64,000 nt of DNA from Opitutaceae bacterium (GCA_005799525.1 SYGN01000290.1:1-64000); one strand, 5' to 3'; counted from the stretch's first letter, positions 32,305 to 41,492 are shown. Notes: generated by a model from the letters alone, not told the origin. Program-made: numbers and translations.

Positions 32305-33342
32305 ATGCCTCTTAAAATTCTCATTCTCGGCGTCAACGGTTTTATCGGCAGCTCGCTCACGCGGGCCATTCTCAAACAGAAAGATTGGGAGGTCTACGGC
32401 ATGGATATCGGCTCCCATAAATTGGAGGACAGCTTGGGCAATCCGCGCTTCAAGTTCGTCGAGGGCGATATCACGATCAACAAGGAGTATATTGAGTATC
32501 ATGTGAAGAAGTGCGACGCGGTCATCCCGCTCGTTGCGATCGCGAATCCGATCCAATACGTGAAGGATCCGTTGCGCGTTTTCGAACTCGATTTCGAGGC
32601 CAACCTCGCGGTCGTCCGCTACTGCGCAAACTACAAGAAACGCATTATCTTTCCGTCGACGTCCGAAGTCTACGGCATGAGCGCGGACGCCAAGCTCGAC
32701 GAAGCGACGACGAGCCTCGTCTATGGACCGATCGAGCGGCAGCGCTGGATTTATGCGTGCTCGAAGCAGCTGTTGGACCGCGTGATTTATGCCTATGGCG
32801 TGCGCGACAACGTAGATTACACGCTGTTCCGTCCCTTCAACTGGATTGGGCCGCAGCTCGACGATGTGATGGAGCCGAAGGAGGGTAGCTCGCGGTTGTT
32901 CACGCAGTTTATCTCGAACGTGATTTTCAAGAAGCCGCTGCAGCTCGTGGACGGTGGCAAGCAGAGCCGTTCGTTTACCTTCATCGACGACGGCGTCGAC
33001 GCGCTGCTGCGCATTATTGAGAACAAAAATGGCTGTGCTTCACGGCAGATTTTCAACATCGGCAATCCGCGCAACGACGTGAGCGTGGCGGAGCTCGCGA
33101 AGATGATCATCACGGCGTTCAAGGATTATCCGGACTACGCGGAGCATGTGCAGGCGGCCAAGACGGTGGTCGTGCCGTCGGGAAAATATTTCGGGAAATA
33201 TTATCAGGATATCCAGAAGCGCGTGCCGTCGATCGCGGCGGCGAAGAAACACCTCGGGTGGACGCCGAAGGTGGGATTGAAGAAGGCGATCAAGCTGACG
33301 CTCGATTATCACCTCGCGCACAAGGATTATCAGCTGGAGTGA
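32305..33342 (+). CDS. UDP-glucuronate decarboxylase (stand-alone ArnA C-terminal domain)
   Basis: A 345-residue extended SDR enzyme matching the C-terminal half of ArnA, which oxidises and decarboxylates UDP-glucuronate to the 4-keto pentose. GVNGFIG (9-15) binds NAD, PSTSEVYG (117-124) holds the catalytic Ser/Thr, and Y150/K154 in YACSK are the SDR pair. The DGGKQSRSFTFIDDGVDAL segment also matches. ATG 32305 is chosen since the NAD motif begins eight residues later. Confidence 0.92.
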   Translation: MPLKILILGVNGFIGSSLTRAILKQKDWEVYGMDIGSHKLEDSLGNPRFKFVEGDITINKEYIEYHVKKCDAVIPLVAIANPIQYVKDPLRVFELDFEANLAVVRYCANYKKRIIFPSTSEVYGMSADAKLDEATTSLVYGPIERQRWIYACSKQLLDRVIYAYGVRDNVDYTLFRPFNWIGPQLDDVMEPKEGSSRLFTQFISNVIFKKPLQLVDGGKQSRSFTFIDDGVDALLRIIENKNGCASRQIFNIGNPRNDVSVAELAKMIITAFKDYPDYAEHVQAAKTVVVPSGKYFGKYYQDIQKRVPSIAAAKKHLGWTPKVGLKKAIKLTLDYHLAHKDYQLE

Positions 33343-33360
33343 GCGAGTCGCGAGGTCGGC

Positions 33361-33420
33361 GCTCGGTTGCGGGCGATTCGGGTCCAAGTGATTTTCCATC
33401 GCCCGCCAGCGGGCTCCTAC
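33361..33420. repeat. GCCTGCTTGCAGGC-family repeat, diverged copy C
   Basis: Arms 33361-33377 and 33398-33416 pair at about 14 of 17 positions and end in GGGCTCCTAC as in copy A. It fills most of the 88-base gap before arnD. Confidence 0.7.
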
Positions 33421-33430
33421 TTCCAAACCC

Positions 33431-34333
33431 ATGCGCCTTGTGCTCAAAGTTGATGTCGATACCGACCGCGGCACGCGCGAGGGTGTGCCGAATCTCGTGG
33501 CGGACTGTCGCGAAGCCGGGGCGCCGGCGTGTTTCTTGTTTTCGCTGGGACCGGACCAGACTGGGCGGGCGATCAGCCGCGTGTTTCGGCCCGGTTTTTT
33601 CCAGAAAGTTAGTCGTACGAGTGTCGTGCAGATTTATGGGCTGCGCACGCTGCTCAACGGCACCTTGCTGCCGGCGCCGCAGATCGGACGTCGCAACGCG
33701 GCGGTGATGCGGAGCGTGCGCGACGCGGGTTACGAGGTCGGCATCCACTGTCACAATCACTACCGCTGGCAGGATTATTTGGAGCGGATGTCACTCGCGG
33801 AAGTGCGCGAAGAGCTGGTCGCGGCGCGGGCGGAGTTTTTGCGGATTTTCGGTACGGAAGCGCAGACGGCGGGCGCGCCCGGCTGGCAGAGCAACGCCAA
33901 GAGCCGCGAGGTCTACGACGAGGTGACTCTGCTCTATGCGAGCGACACGCGGGGCGGGGCGCCGTTTTTCCCGCGCATCGGCGGGAAGGTTTTCAGGACG
34001 TTGGAGATTCCGAGCACGCTGCCGACCTTCGACGAGCTGATGGGGCGGCCGGAATATCCGGATAACAAGCTTGTCGCGCACTATCTTGGCCTGATGAAGG
34101 CGGATGCGGCGCGCACGCAGGTGTTTACGTTGCACGCGGAGATCGAGGGCATGGGGCGGAGAGGGTTGTTCCGGGAATTGCTCGGGGCGTGCTCGGTTGA
34201 GGGCGTGGAGTTTATCCGGATGGATGACTATGCGCGCGAACTGCTGGCCAACCGGGCGGCGATCCCGGTGCGCGATCAGGTGATGGCGGAGATCGACGGC
34301 CGCTCGGGCGTTGTCGCGGTGCAGGCGGCGTGA
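33431..34333 (+). CDS. arnD: 4-deoxy-4-formamido-L-arabinose-phosphoundecaprenol deformylase ArnD
   Basis: A 300-residue polysaccharide-deacetylase-fold enzyme. LKVDVDTDRGTREGVP (5-20) carries the metal-binding aspartates, and GIHCHNHYRWQDY the histidines, in the form typical of ArnD. It removes the formyl group before ArnT acts. Last gene of the arn set. ArnE/ArnF flippase and UDP-glucose dehydrogenase genes are not in this window. Confidence 0.92.
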   Translation: MRLVLKVDVDTDRGTREGVPNLVADCREAGAPACFLFSLGPDQTGRAISRVFRPGFFQKVSRTSVVQIYGLRTLLNGTLLPAPQIGRRNAAVMRSVRDAGYEVGIHCHNHYRWQDYLERMSLAEVREELVAARAEFLRIFGTEAQTAGAPGWQSNAKSREVYDEVTLLYASDTRGGAPFFPRIGGKVFRTLEIPSTLPTFDELMGRPEYPDNKLVAHYLGLMKADAARTQVFTLHAEIEGMGRRGLFRELLGACSVEGVEFIRMDDYARELLANRAAIPVRDQVMAEIDGRSGVVAVQAA

Positions 34334-34443
34334 AGCAGGACGGGTGGCGAGCGGTGGGGAGTTCCGCCTTCAGGCGGGTATCGGGCGAAGCTCGGAACCG
34401 CCTAAAAGAGAGACTCCGAACTCGGCGGACGAGAGCGGTGGGA

Positions 34444-35634
34444 TTACTTTTCGATCCGACGGAAGAGCCACACGCCGAGCGAGAGAAAAATCACGTTGGG
34501 TAGCCAGAGCAGGACGTCGGGGTGGTATTCGGGGTGGCGGTCGAGCCAGCCGACCATGACGGTGAGGACATAGTAGCCGAGCGCGAGGCCGACGGCCAAG
34601 CCGAGGTTGGCGCTCGTTTCGCGGCGTGAAACACGAATGCCGAGGGGGACGCCGATGAGCGCGAAGGCGAGGACAGAGAGCGAGAGCGTATATTTTTCCT
34701 GAATTGTCAGGCGGACCTTCATCTCCGCCCGCGCGTGATCCTTTTCTTTGCCCGGCACGATCGGTTCCGCGGCGACCTTGCCGAGTTCAACCTGAAGTTC
34801 GTCGAAGGTCATCCACTTCAATTTTTGACCACGGGCGTTGCCGCGATTGTAGAGTCGGTCGAGGGAAAACCGGATCGGCTCGGTTTCACCGACCAACCCC
34901 AGGCCCGAATCTTCCTCGGTGAATTTCTCCGGGTTTTTCGCGTAACGTTTTTCCACTACAGCTGAGGACAGTCGTGCGACGATTTCGTTCGTCGTTGGGT
35001 CGTAGTCGACCCGACCGGAGGCGGCGCGGACAAACTCGGTGACGCGGCGTTCTCCGTCGAGTTTCCAGATCCAGACGTCGCGCAGAACCGTGCCGTGTTT
35101 CTCTCCGACGTAGATGACCATGCGCGGAAAATCGCGGATGAACGTTTTCGGGACGATGGCGGCGAGCGGGTTGGTGCGGATGGCATCGTCGAGTTCCCGG
35201 TGGTATTGCACGCGGGCGCGTGGCATGGAATCGAAGTTAATGTAGAGGCCGAGGGCGGTGCCGAGGGTGCCGATGATGAAAACAGGCCGGGCGATGCGAA
35301 ACAGACCGAGGCCCGAGGCCCGCATGGCGGTGATCTCGCTGTCAGCGGAGAGGCGACCGAGCGTGAGGAGGACGCCGGTGAGCATGCCCATGGGCAAAGC
35401 GAACGAGACAACGAAGGGCGCCAGCAAGCCGACGAGTCGTGCAAAGGTGCCGAGCGAGAGTTGGTCGGCGAGGACGTAGCCGAGCAGGTCTTTGACGGCG
35501 TTACCCAGAATCATCACGAAGGCGAAGAGGCCGACCGACGCCGCGCAGGTGAACAGCACGCTTTTGAAAATGTGGCGGTCGAGAAGATTCAAGGGAGAGC
35601 GAAAGGTGATCGCAGACGGACCGGCGGCGGACAA
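34444..35634 (-). CDS. LptF/LptG-family permease
   Basis: A 396-residue YjgP/YjgQ protein: three N-terminal membrane helices starting LLDRHIFKSVLFTC, a periplasmic beta-jellyroll (about 120-290) and three C-terminal helices. With LptB it drives lipopolysaccharide from the inner membrane across the envelope. Whether it is LptF or LptG cannot be settled. Convergent with arnD, so two envelope/LPS functions sit side by side. The start at 35634 is TTG; a TTG at 35595 (LNLLDRH) is an alternative. No second permease gene is adjacent. Confidence 0.87.
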   Translation of the reverse strand: MSAAGPSAITFRSPLNLLDRHIFKSVLFTCAASVGLFAFVMILGNAVKDLLGYVLADQLSLGTFARLVGLLAPFVVSFALPMGMLTGVLLTLGRLSADSEITAMRASGLGLFRIARPVFIIGTLGTALGLYINFDSMPRARVQYHRELDDAIRTNPLAAIVPKTFIRDFPRMVIYVGEKHGTVLRDVWIWKLDGERRVTEFVRAASGRVDYDPTTNEIVARLSSAVVEKRYAKNPEKFTEEDSGLGLVGETEPIRFSLDRLYNRGNARGQKLKWMTFDELQVELGKVAAEPIVPGKEKDHARAEMKVRLTIQEKYTLSLSVLAFALIGVPLGIRVSRRETSANLGLAVGLALGYYVLTVMVGWLDRHPEYHPDVLLWLPNVIFLSLGVWLFRRIEK

Positions 35635-35650
35635 GGCGGTTCGCCGAAAA

Positions 35651-36370
35651 CTAGAAATCTAGGGAAAGCTGGGGGCTGGAGTCGGCGGCGGCTCGGTCGG
35701 CGGAGGCTGGGGCGAGGCAGTCGGGGCCTTCGTGGCGAACGTTACTGACGTAGGTGCTGACGGCGAATTTCGTGACGGCGTCGGCGGGCGGGATGCCGAG
35801 GAGCGGGGCGAGCTGGGCGGGTTCGCTGATCGCCGGATCAAGCCAGGCTTCGCAGGTGGCGGCGGTGAGGATGACCGGCATGCGATTGTGGATGGGGCGC
35901 ATGAGATCGTTGGGTTCGCCGGTGATGAAGGCGCAGGTCTCGCGCGTCGTGCCGTCGGGAGCGTACCACGTGTCCCAGAGGCCGGCAAAGCCGAACGGGT
36001 CGTGGTCGTTGAGACGGAAGAGCCACGGTTTTTTCGCGCGGCCGATGGTCTCCCATTCGTAAAAACCGGAGGCGGGAATGACGCAGCGCCGCGTGCGGAG
36101 GGCGTCGCGGAAGGAGGGTTTGACGGCGACGGTGTCGGCGCGGGCGTTGACGAGGGGCGGGCCGTCGGCGGATTTCGCCCACGAGGGGACGAGGCCCCAC
36201 CGCAGAAGCGCGGATTCGTTTTTGGTCGAGAGGCGTGCGCGGCGGACAATGGGAATAGCGGTATTGGGCGCGATATTGTAGCGCGAGGCGTAGTCGGCGG
36301 GTACGGCGATCCCGAGGCGCGCGAGGATGTCGCGGTAGTGTTGCTCAAGGAGAACGTAGCGGGTGCACAT
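35651..36370 (-). CDS. SOS response-associated peptidase (SRAP/YedK/HMCES)
   Basis: A 239-residue protein starting MCTRYVL. After removal of Met1, Cys2 is the nucleophile that crosslinks to abasic sites in single-stranded DNA. Other conserved residues are in SRYNIAPNT, NARADTV, ASGFYEWE and PIHNRMPVIL (His). It protects replication forks from abasic damage. ATG 36370 is certain because Cys2 must be exposed. A purine-rich hexamer repeat lies just upstream. Confidence 0.94.
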   Translation of the reverse strand: MCTRYVLLEQHYRDILARLGIAVPADYASRYNIAPNTAIPIVRRARLSTKNESALLRWGLVPSWAKSADGPPLVNARADTVAVKPSFRDALRTRRCVIPASGFYEWETIGRAKKPWLFRLNDHDPFGFAGLWDTWYAPDGTTRETCAFITGEPNDLMRPIHNRMPVILTAATCEAWLDPAISEPAQLAPLLGIPPADAVTKFAVSTYVSNVRHEGPDCLAPASADRAAADSSPQLSLDF

Positions 36371-36382
36371 CGGGGGAAGTTT

Positions 36383-36441
36383 GCAGGGGAAAGGGAAAGT
36401 GAGAGTGAAAGAGAAAGTGAAGGTGAGAGTGAGAGTGAAAG
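36383..36441. repeat. GTGARA hexamer tract upstream of the SRAP gene
   Basis: About eight imperfect GTGARA units (GTGAGA/GTGAAA/GTGAAG) lie in the 122-base spacer between the SRAP and radical SAM genes. Strong purine/pyrimidine strand bias; a simple-sequence tract in the 5' leader of the SRAP gene, potentially length-variable. Confidence 0.75.
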
Positions 36442-36492
36442 CAGGGCGCTGAGAGCAAAAGCAAATCTCAGACGGGGAGGATACCGCGGGAC

Positions 36493-37593
36493 TCAGAAGA
36501 GACTCAACTGCTCGCCGCCGGGGCAGCGGAAGGCGGCGGTGGAGAGCGGGTGGTGCTCTTGGTTCAAGCCGGCACGGCGCGTGGTGGCGCGGAAGAGAGC
36601 GCGGATTTGGTCGGCGAAGATGCCTTCGCCTTTCAAGCGCGTGCCCCATTCGCTGACGTTGAGCTGGCCGCCGCGCATTTCGCGGATGCGTTCGAGGATG
36701 CGGGCCTTTTTGGTCGGTGCATGGTTGTCGATCCATTGGAGAAACACGTCTTTCACGGCGTGCGGCAGGCGGAGGACGATATAGCCGGCGCGGGTCGCGC
36801 CAGCGGCGGCGGCAGCGCCGAGGATGGCGGGCATTTCGTGGTCGGTGAGGCCGGGGAGTATCGGCGCGACCATGACGCCGGTCGGAATGCCGGCGGCGGT
36901 GAGTTCGCGGATGGCGCGGAGGCGAGCGGCGGGACGGGAGGCGCGGGGTTCGAGTTTGCCGGCGAGCTCGGTGTCGAGGGTCGTGATGGAAACGTAGACG
37001 GCGGTGGCTTGGTGGCGGGCAAGTTCGGCGAGGAGGTCGCGGTCGCGGGTGACGAGGGCGTTTTTGGTGACGATGGAGATGGGCTGGCGAAATTCGACGC
37101 AGACCTCGAGGCAGCTGCGGGTGACGCGAAAGTGGCGTTCGGCGGGTTGATAGCAGTCGGTGACACCGCTCATCGCGATGCTTTGCGGCGCCCAGCGCGG
37201 AGAAGAAAGTTCGGCGCGGAGAAGTTCGGGCGCGCGAGTTTTCACCATGATCTTCGTTTCGAAATCGAGGCCGCTGCTCCAGCCAAGATACTCGTGGTAG
37301 GGGCGGGCGACGCAGTCGGCGCAACCGTGTTCGCAGCCGCGGTAGGGATTGAGACCGACGGTGAACGGGATGTCGGGGCTGTCGTTTTTCGTGAGGAGGG
37401 ATTCGGTGCCGTCGACGAAGAACTGTGTGCGGGGGTGCGGGCGCGCGGCGTCGGTGCCATCAGGGTCGGAGGAGAGCGAGGCGAGATAGTCGGGGTCGGG
37501 CGTGAGGAGGAGCGGCTCGAAACGGTTGGGCGGATTGGTGTGCGCGCCGCGGCCGTGGATGGGGGCGAGGGGATGGGGCGGCGTGGCGGACAT
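36493..37593 (-). CDS. PA0069-family radical SAM protein
   Basis: A 366-residue radical SAM protein of the spore-photoproduct-lyase-like branch. NPYRGCEHGCADC (82-94) gives a CxxxCxxC 4Fe-4S site. The N-terminal RGAHTNPPNRFE and the SGVTDCYQPAER segment are typical of the PA0069/Rv2578c group. Function is unproven; DNA repair has been suggested by resemblance to SPL, and the adjacent SRAP gene on the same strand is consistent with that. Confidence 0.88.
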   Translation of the reverse strand: MSATPPHPLAPIHGRGAHTNPPNRFEPLLLTPDPDYLASLSSDPDGTDAARPHPRTQFFVDGTESLLTKNDSPDIPFTVGLNPYRGCEHGCADCVARPYHEYLGWSSGLDFETKIMVKTRAPELLRAELSSPRWAPQSIAMSGVTDCYQPAERHFRVTRSCLEVCVEFRQPISIVTKNALVTRDRDLLAELARHQATAVYVSITTLDTELAGKLEPRASRPAARLRAIRELTAAGIPTGVMVAPILPGLTDHEMPAILGAAAAAGATRAGYIVLRLPHAVKDVFLQWIDNHAPTKKARILERIREMRGGQLNVSEWGTRLKGEGIFADQIRALFRATTRRAGLNQEHHPLSTAAFRCPGGEQLSLF

Positions 37594-37649
37594 GGGTGGA
37601 CGTTACTGAAAAACGTGGCTGCGCCAGCGTGATTCGCTTTGTTGAGAGG

Positions 37650-38498
37650 ATGTCGCGCAACCAAGCTATCTCCGTCGTCGGGCTGACTCGTCACGATGGT
37701 GCCGGGGCTGGAGCGTTGGTCGACGATGCTTTGGCGGTGGAGGAGCCGATGGAAATCCGGGTCGGCGGACGCAGTGTGGCCGTCGTGATGCGCACGCCGG
37801 GGCACGATCGGGAATTGGCGGCGGGATTTTTGGTGACGGAAGGGATTTTGCGGAGGAGGGAGGACGTGTTGGATATGGTGTATTGCGCGATGAAGCGGGA
37901 GGGCGGTCCCGCCTGTCACGAGGCGGGCCACGGGGAGGCGCGGGAGAATATCCTCGATGTGTTGTTGGCGCCGGGGGTCGCGGTGGACTGGTCGCGGCTC
38001 ACGCGGAATGTGTTCACTTCGTCGAGCTGCGGGATTTGCAGCAAGGCGAGTATCGAGGCGGTGCGCGGGCAATTTCCGGCGATCACGGAGACGTGGAGAC
38101 CGATGCGCGCGGTGCTGGCGACGCTGCCCGAACGGTTGCGGGTGGCGCAGGCGGGATTTGCGGCGACAGGCGGGCTACATGCGAGCGGGCTGTTTGCGTC
38201 GGGAGGCGAGTTGATCGTGGCGCGGGAGGATGTGGGGCGGCACAACGCGCTCGACAAGGTCGTGGGCCATGAGTTTTTCGCAGAGCGATGGCCGCTCGGC
38301 GGGCGCATCTTGCTCGTGAGCGGTCGGGTGAGTTTCGAGATCATGCAAAAGGCGCTGGCGGCGGGAGTGCCCTGGGTGGCGGCGATCTCGGCGCCGACGA
38401 GTGCGGCGGTCGAATTTGCCCGGGCGAGCGGGCAGGGGCTGGTGGGCTTTCTGCGGGGTGAACGGATGAATGTTTACGCGGGCACCTTGGCGGAGTGA
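37650..38498 (+). CDS. fdhD: Formate dehydrogenase accessory sulfurtransferase FdhD
   Basis: A 282-residue FdhD homologue that passes sulfur to the molybdenum cofactor of formate dehydrogenase. The reactive loop [11 protein letters not shown] has the CxxC pair at 127/130, and [14 protein letters not shown] is the conserved cofactor-binding motif. ATG 37650 is used, though a purine-rich stretch abuts it too closely to be an ideal ribosome site; GTG 37629 is an alternative. No formate dehydrogenase gene is in the window. Confidence 0.93.
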   Translation: MSRNQAISVVGLTRHDGAGAGALVDDALAVEEPMEIRVGGRSVAVVMRTPGHDRELAAGFLVTEGILRRREDVLDMVYCAMKREGGPACHEAGHGEARENILDVLLAPGVAVDWSRLTRNVFTSSSCGICSKASIEAVRGQFPAITETWRPMRAVLATLPERLRVAQAGFAATGGLHASGLFASGGELIVAREDVGRHNALDKVVGHEFFAERWPLGGRILLVSGRVSFEIMQKALAAGVPWVAAISAPTSAAVEFARASGQGLVGFLRGERMNVYAGTLAE

Positions 38499-38557
38499 GG
38501 GTGTCGCAGTCGCCTCGAACGAAACGAAACCCAATTTTTTAACCACAGAGTACACGG

Positions 38558-39457
38558 ATGAAACGGATGCACATTCAGCAATTAGGCGGCGGCTTTGGGG
38601 GCAGGGCAGCAGGGGCGGCCTGGTGGTCCGCGGTATGGTTTTTCGTGGTGGTGGCGGGCGCGGTGCGGGCGGCGGAAAGCGAGACGATGGCTGACCGGAC
38701 GTTGAAGAATATTGCGGAGAAACAGCGGGAGATTTTCGCGGCGGCGGAAAAAAGAGGCGACAAGCTCGATCAGGAAGCGTTTCGCACACAGGTGCAGTCG
38801 CTCACGCATGAGTATGAGCGGCTGTTGCGGGACAATCCGAAGTTCGCGCACGCGGCGGCGGCGTATGGCGGGCTGCTCGGAAAAGTCGGCCTGCGCAAGG
38901 AGGCGGCGGCGATGCTGCTCAAGGCCAACCAACTCGACAGCGACATCCCGTTTGTGAAAAACCAGCTCGGCGGTTACCTCGCGGAAGAGGGCAAGCCGTT
39001 GGAAGCGGCGCCGTATTTTCTCGCGGCGATCAAGCTCGCGCCGGACGAACCCATTTACCACTACCAGCTGGCGACGCTCCTCGTGGAGGCGCGCGACGAT
39101 TTTCTCCGCAGCGGCGAGTGGACGCGGGCGACGCTCGATGAGGCGATGACCCATGGATTCAAACGTGCGGCAGAGTTGGCGCCGGAGCGATTCGAGTTCG
39201 GTTACCGGCACGCGGAGTCGTTCTACGATTTGGCGAAACCCGATTGGCCGGCCGCGCTCAAGGCTTGGGCGGCGCTGGAAGAAAAGGCGCCGACGGCCAT
39301 TGAGCGGCAGACCATGCGGCTCCACGCGGCCAATGTGCTCATGAAACAGGGCAAGCCGGACTACGCGCGGACCTTGCTTGGGACGGTGGACGAGCCCGCG
39401 CTGCAGGGGCAGAAGCAAAAGCTCGTTGCCCAGCTCGTGGAAACTGCGAAGAAGTGA
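38558..39457 (+). CDS. TPR-containing secreted or membrane-anchored protein
   Basis: A 299-residue protein with a hydrophobic signal/anchor (about 18-38) and a helical body with TPR-like repeats (AAAYGGLLGKVGLRKEAAAM, PYFLAAIKLAPDEP). Probably periplasmic scaffolding; the partner is unknown. The start region lies within an interspersed repeat (TTAACCACAGAGTACACGG before the ATG), so the start may be ATG 38558, ATG 38567 or later. The stop overlaps the next start in GTGA, linking it to the site-2-protease-like gene and prmB. Confidence 0.75.
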   Translation: MKRMHIQQLGGGFGGRAAGAAWWSAVWFFVVVAGAVRAAESETMADRTLKNIAEKQREIFAAAEKRGDKLDQEAFRTQVQSLTHEYERLLRDNPKFAHAAAAYGGLLGKVGLRKEAAAMLLKANQLDSDIPFVKNQLGGYLAEEGKPLEAAPYFLAAIKLAPDEPIYHYQLATLLVEARDDFLRSGEWTRATLDEAMTHGFKRAAELAPERFEFGYRHAESFYDLAKPDWPAALKAWAALEEKAPTAIERQTMRLHAANVLMKQGKPDYARTLLGTVDEPALQGQKQKLVAQLVETAKK

Positions 39458-40131
39458 GCGCTATGGATTTTGGTATCACACCCGCCGACCTGCGCGCCGG
39501 GCTCATTTTCTACCTTTTGCTCTTCAGCTGTCTCGTGCTGAGGGCTTATTCTCAGGCGTGGCTGGCCGACCGTCTCGGCGACCCTACGCCCCGCGACGAG
39601 GGCCGCGTGACGCTTTATCCTTTGCCGCACCTCGACTTGTTGGGATCGGTAATCTTGCCGTTGATTTGTATTTTTTTCCTCCAGCCCCGGTTGGGTCAGA
39701 TCAATTTCTTCCTCGCGTGGACCAATCCGGTGCCGATCAATCCGGCAAATTTTAAGAACCCCCAGCGGCACTATCTTTTCACGCAGCTGGGCGGCTGCGG
39801 CATGAGCGTGGTGCTCGCGTTGCTCTCGGCGGTGGTCGGAGGAATTTCTTTTCACTACGACCAGCGGTTCGCGGAAATTTTCGGCACGCTCATCGGCATC
39901 AACGCCATGCTCATTGTGCTGGATATGCTGCCGGTTCCGCCGTTGCCCGGGGCGATGCTGCTGCGGCACTGGGGGTTTATGTCCGAAGAACGTTTTTGGC
40001 AGGTGGCGCGTTGGAGTGGCCTCGTGTTCATGATCGCGATCAACATTCCTCCGATCCGCACCGCGTTGGGCATTTTGATTGCGCTGGTGGCTTTGCCCTT
40101 CGGTTGGCTGTTTGAGGTGATTGCGCGATGA
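39454..40131 (+). CDS. Site-2-protease-like membrane protein with degraded active site
   Basis: A 225-residue protein with about five membrane helices that follows the M50 layout of small site-2 proteases. After the first helix, LVLRAYSQAWLADRLGDPTP replaces the usual HEYAHAWVAYxLGDPT, so HEXXH has become RAYSQ (30-34). The second zinc motif, normally NxxPxPPLDG, reads DMLPVPPLPG (157-166), losing both Asn and the metal-binding Asp. The fold marks GRVTLYPLPHLDLLGS and the PPL turn are retained. A catalytically dead homologue is therefore likely. GTG 39454 overlaps the TPR stop; ATG 39463 is an alternative. prmB overlaps downstream by ATGA. Confidence 0.82.
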   Translation: MSAMDFGITPADLRAGLIFYLLLFSCLVLRAYSQAWLADRLGDPTPRDEGRVTLYPLPHLDLLGSVILPLICIFFLQPRLGQINFFLAWTNPVPINPANFKNPQRHYLFTQLGGCGMSVVLALLSAVVGGISFHYDQRFAEIFGTLIGINAMLIVLDMLPVPPLPGAMLLRHWGFMSEERFWQVARWSGLVFMIAINIPPIRTALGILIALVALPFGWLFEVIAR

Positions 40132-41042
40132 GCGCGGTCCGCGGTGCGCGGCCGGTCACGCTGGGTGACTGGGTGACGTTTGCCGAAAAACTCTATGCGC
40201 GTGAAAAGCTGGCGCTCGGCCAGATCGCGACGAATGCGCACGACGAGTCCCTTTATTTGGTGCTCACCGTGCTCAAGCTGCCGCTCGACAGTGAGGCGCG
40301 GGTGTTGAAGAAAACACTGACGGCGGCGCAGGCTGCGGCGGTCAAGGAGATCCTGCACCGCCGGGCGATGGAGCGAGTGCCGGCGGCGTATCTCACGCGC
40401 GAAGCATGGCTGGGTGGGCAACGATTTTACGTCGACGAACGCGTGATCATCCCGCGTAGCTATTTTGTCGAGATCATCGCGCAGCAGCTCGACGCGTGGC
40501 TGCGGGCGCCGGAGAAAGTGCGGCGGGTGGTCGATGTGTGCACGGGGTCGGGATGTCTCGCGATTTTGTTGGCGCAGCATTTTCCGCGGGCGAAAGTGGA
40601 TGCGTTGGATTTGTCGGCGGACGCACTGGAAGTGGCGAAGATCAATATCGCCGCGCACGGCTTGACGAAGCGGGTGAAGTTGTGGGCGAGCGATGTGTTC
40701 GACGGCGTGCCGGAGGTGAAGGGGCGGAAGTATGATGTGATTCTGAGCAATCCGCCCTACGAGCCGAGTGCGCACGTCGACGCGCAGGCGCCGGAGTTCG
40801 CGGCTGAGCCGCGGATGGCGCACGACGGCGGGCGCGATGGCTTGGAGATCATTCGGAAGCTCCTGCGGCAAGCGCGCACGCGGCTGACTCACGAAGGGCT
40901 CGTGCTGATCGAGGTCGGCGGGCTGTGCGCGGCGATGGACAAGGAGTTTGCCGCGTTGGAGCCCCATTGGCTGCACACGGAAGATGGCGCGGATTGCGTG
41001 TGCGTGATCCACGCGGCGCAACTGGCGAAGTGGCGAGGGTGA
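40128..41042 (+). CDS. prmB: PrmB/HemK-type protein glutamine N5-methyltransferase
   Basis: A 304-residue HemK-family enzyme: helical N-terminal substrate domain, SAM motif VVDVCTGSGCLA (134-145) and catalytic NPPY (208-211). The segment FYVDERVIIPRSYFVEII and the SNPPYEPSAHVDAQ context favour PrmB, which methylates ribosomal protein L3, over PrmC, which acts on release factors. PrmC cannot be excluded without a tree. Overlaps the upstream gene by ATGA. Confidence 0.87.
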   Translation: MSAVRGARPVTLGDWVTFAEKLYAREKLALGQIATNAHDESLYLVLTVLKLPLDSEARVLKKTLTAAQAAAVKEILHRRAMERVPAAYLTREAWLGGQRFYVDERVIIPRSYFVEIIAQQLDAWLRAPEKVRRVVDVCTGSGCLAILLAQHFPRAKVDALDLSADALEVAKINIAAHGLTKRVKLWASDVFDGVPEVKGRKYDVILSNPPYEPSAHVDAQAPEFAAEPRMAHDGGRDGLEIIRKLLRQARTRLTHEGLVLIEVGGLCAAMDKEFAALEPHWLHTEDGADCVCVIHAAQLAKWRG

Positions 41043-41087
41043 GGAGCGAGGGAGTTGCGCGGTGAGCTCGCCTTCGCGGGCAGCGAT

Positions 41088-41492
41088 TTATTTCTTTTCG
41101 TCGGCCTTGCGCGTGGGCAGGCCGGCGGCGGTCCAGTCCTTAAAGCCGCCGACGCTCGACGCTTTGACGCCCTCCTTGTTCAGCGCGGCGGCCACGGTGC
41201 CGGCGCGACCGCCGCTGCGGCAGTAGAGGATCACCTGCTTACCCTGTTGCTTTGCGAGAAATTCTTTCCAGAGCTTTTTGTCGCCGTCGAAATCGCTCTT
41301 GGGGAGCAGCGTGGCGGGCGTGGCAACGCCGGTGTCAGCCCATTCGAAAGCTTCGCGACAGTCGACGAGCACGGCCTTGCCCTCGGCGACGAGTTTCGCG
41401 GCGTCCTGCGGGGCGATCTTGGGCGCTTCCGCAGCGAAGGAACGGGACACGAGGGCGAGCAACAGCGCGAAGGCGGGAAGGATTTTTTTCAT
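41088..41492 (-). CDS. Exported single-domain rhodanese
   Basis: A 134-residue protein: signal peptide (1-20, ending SRSFA) and one rhodanese domain with active Cys91 in YCRSGGRAGT and a conserved VLVDCREAFEW. Probably periplasmic sulfurtransferase or sulfide/cyanide handling; substrate unknown. ATG 41492 gives the complete signal peptide. The 285-base gap to metW shows no gene. Confidence 0.87.
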   Translation of the reverse strand: MKKILPAFALLLALVSRSFAAEAPKIAPQDAAKLVAEGKAVLVDCREAFEWADTGVATPATLLPKSDFDGDKKLWKEFLAKQQGKQVILYCRSGGRAGTVAAALNKEGVKASSVGGFKDWTAAGLPTRKADEKK

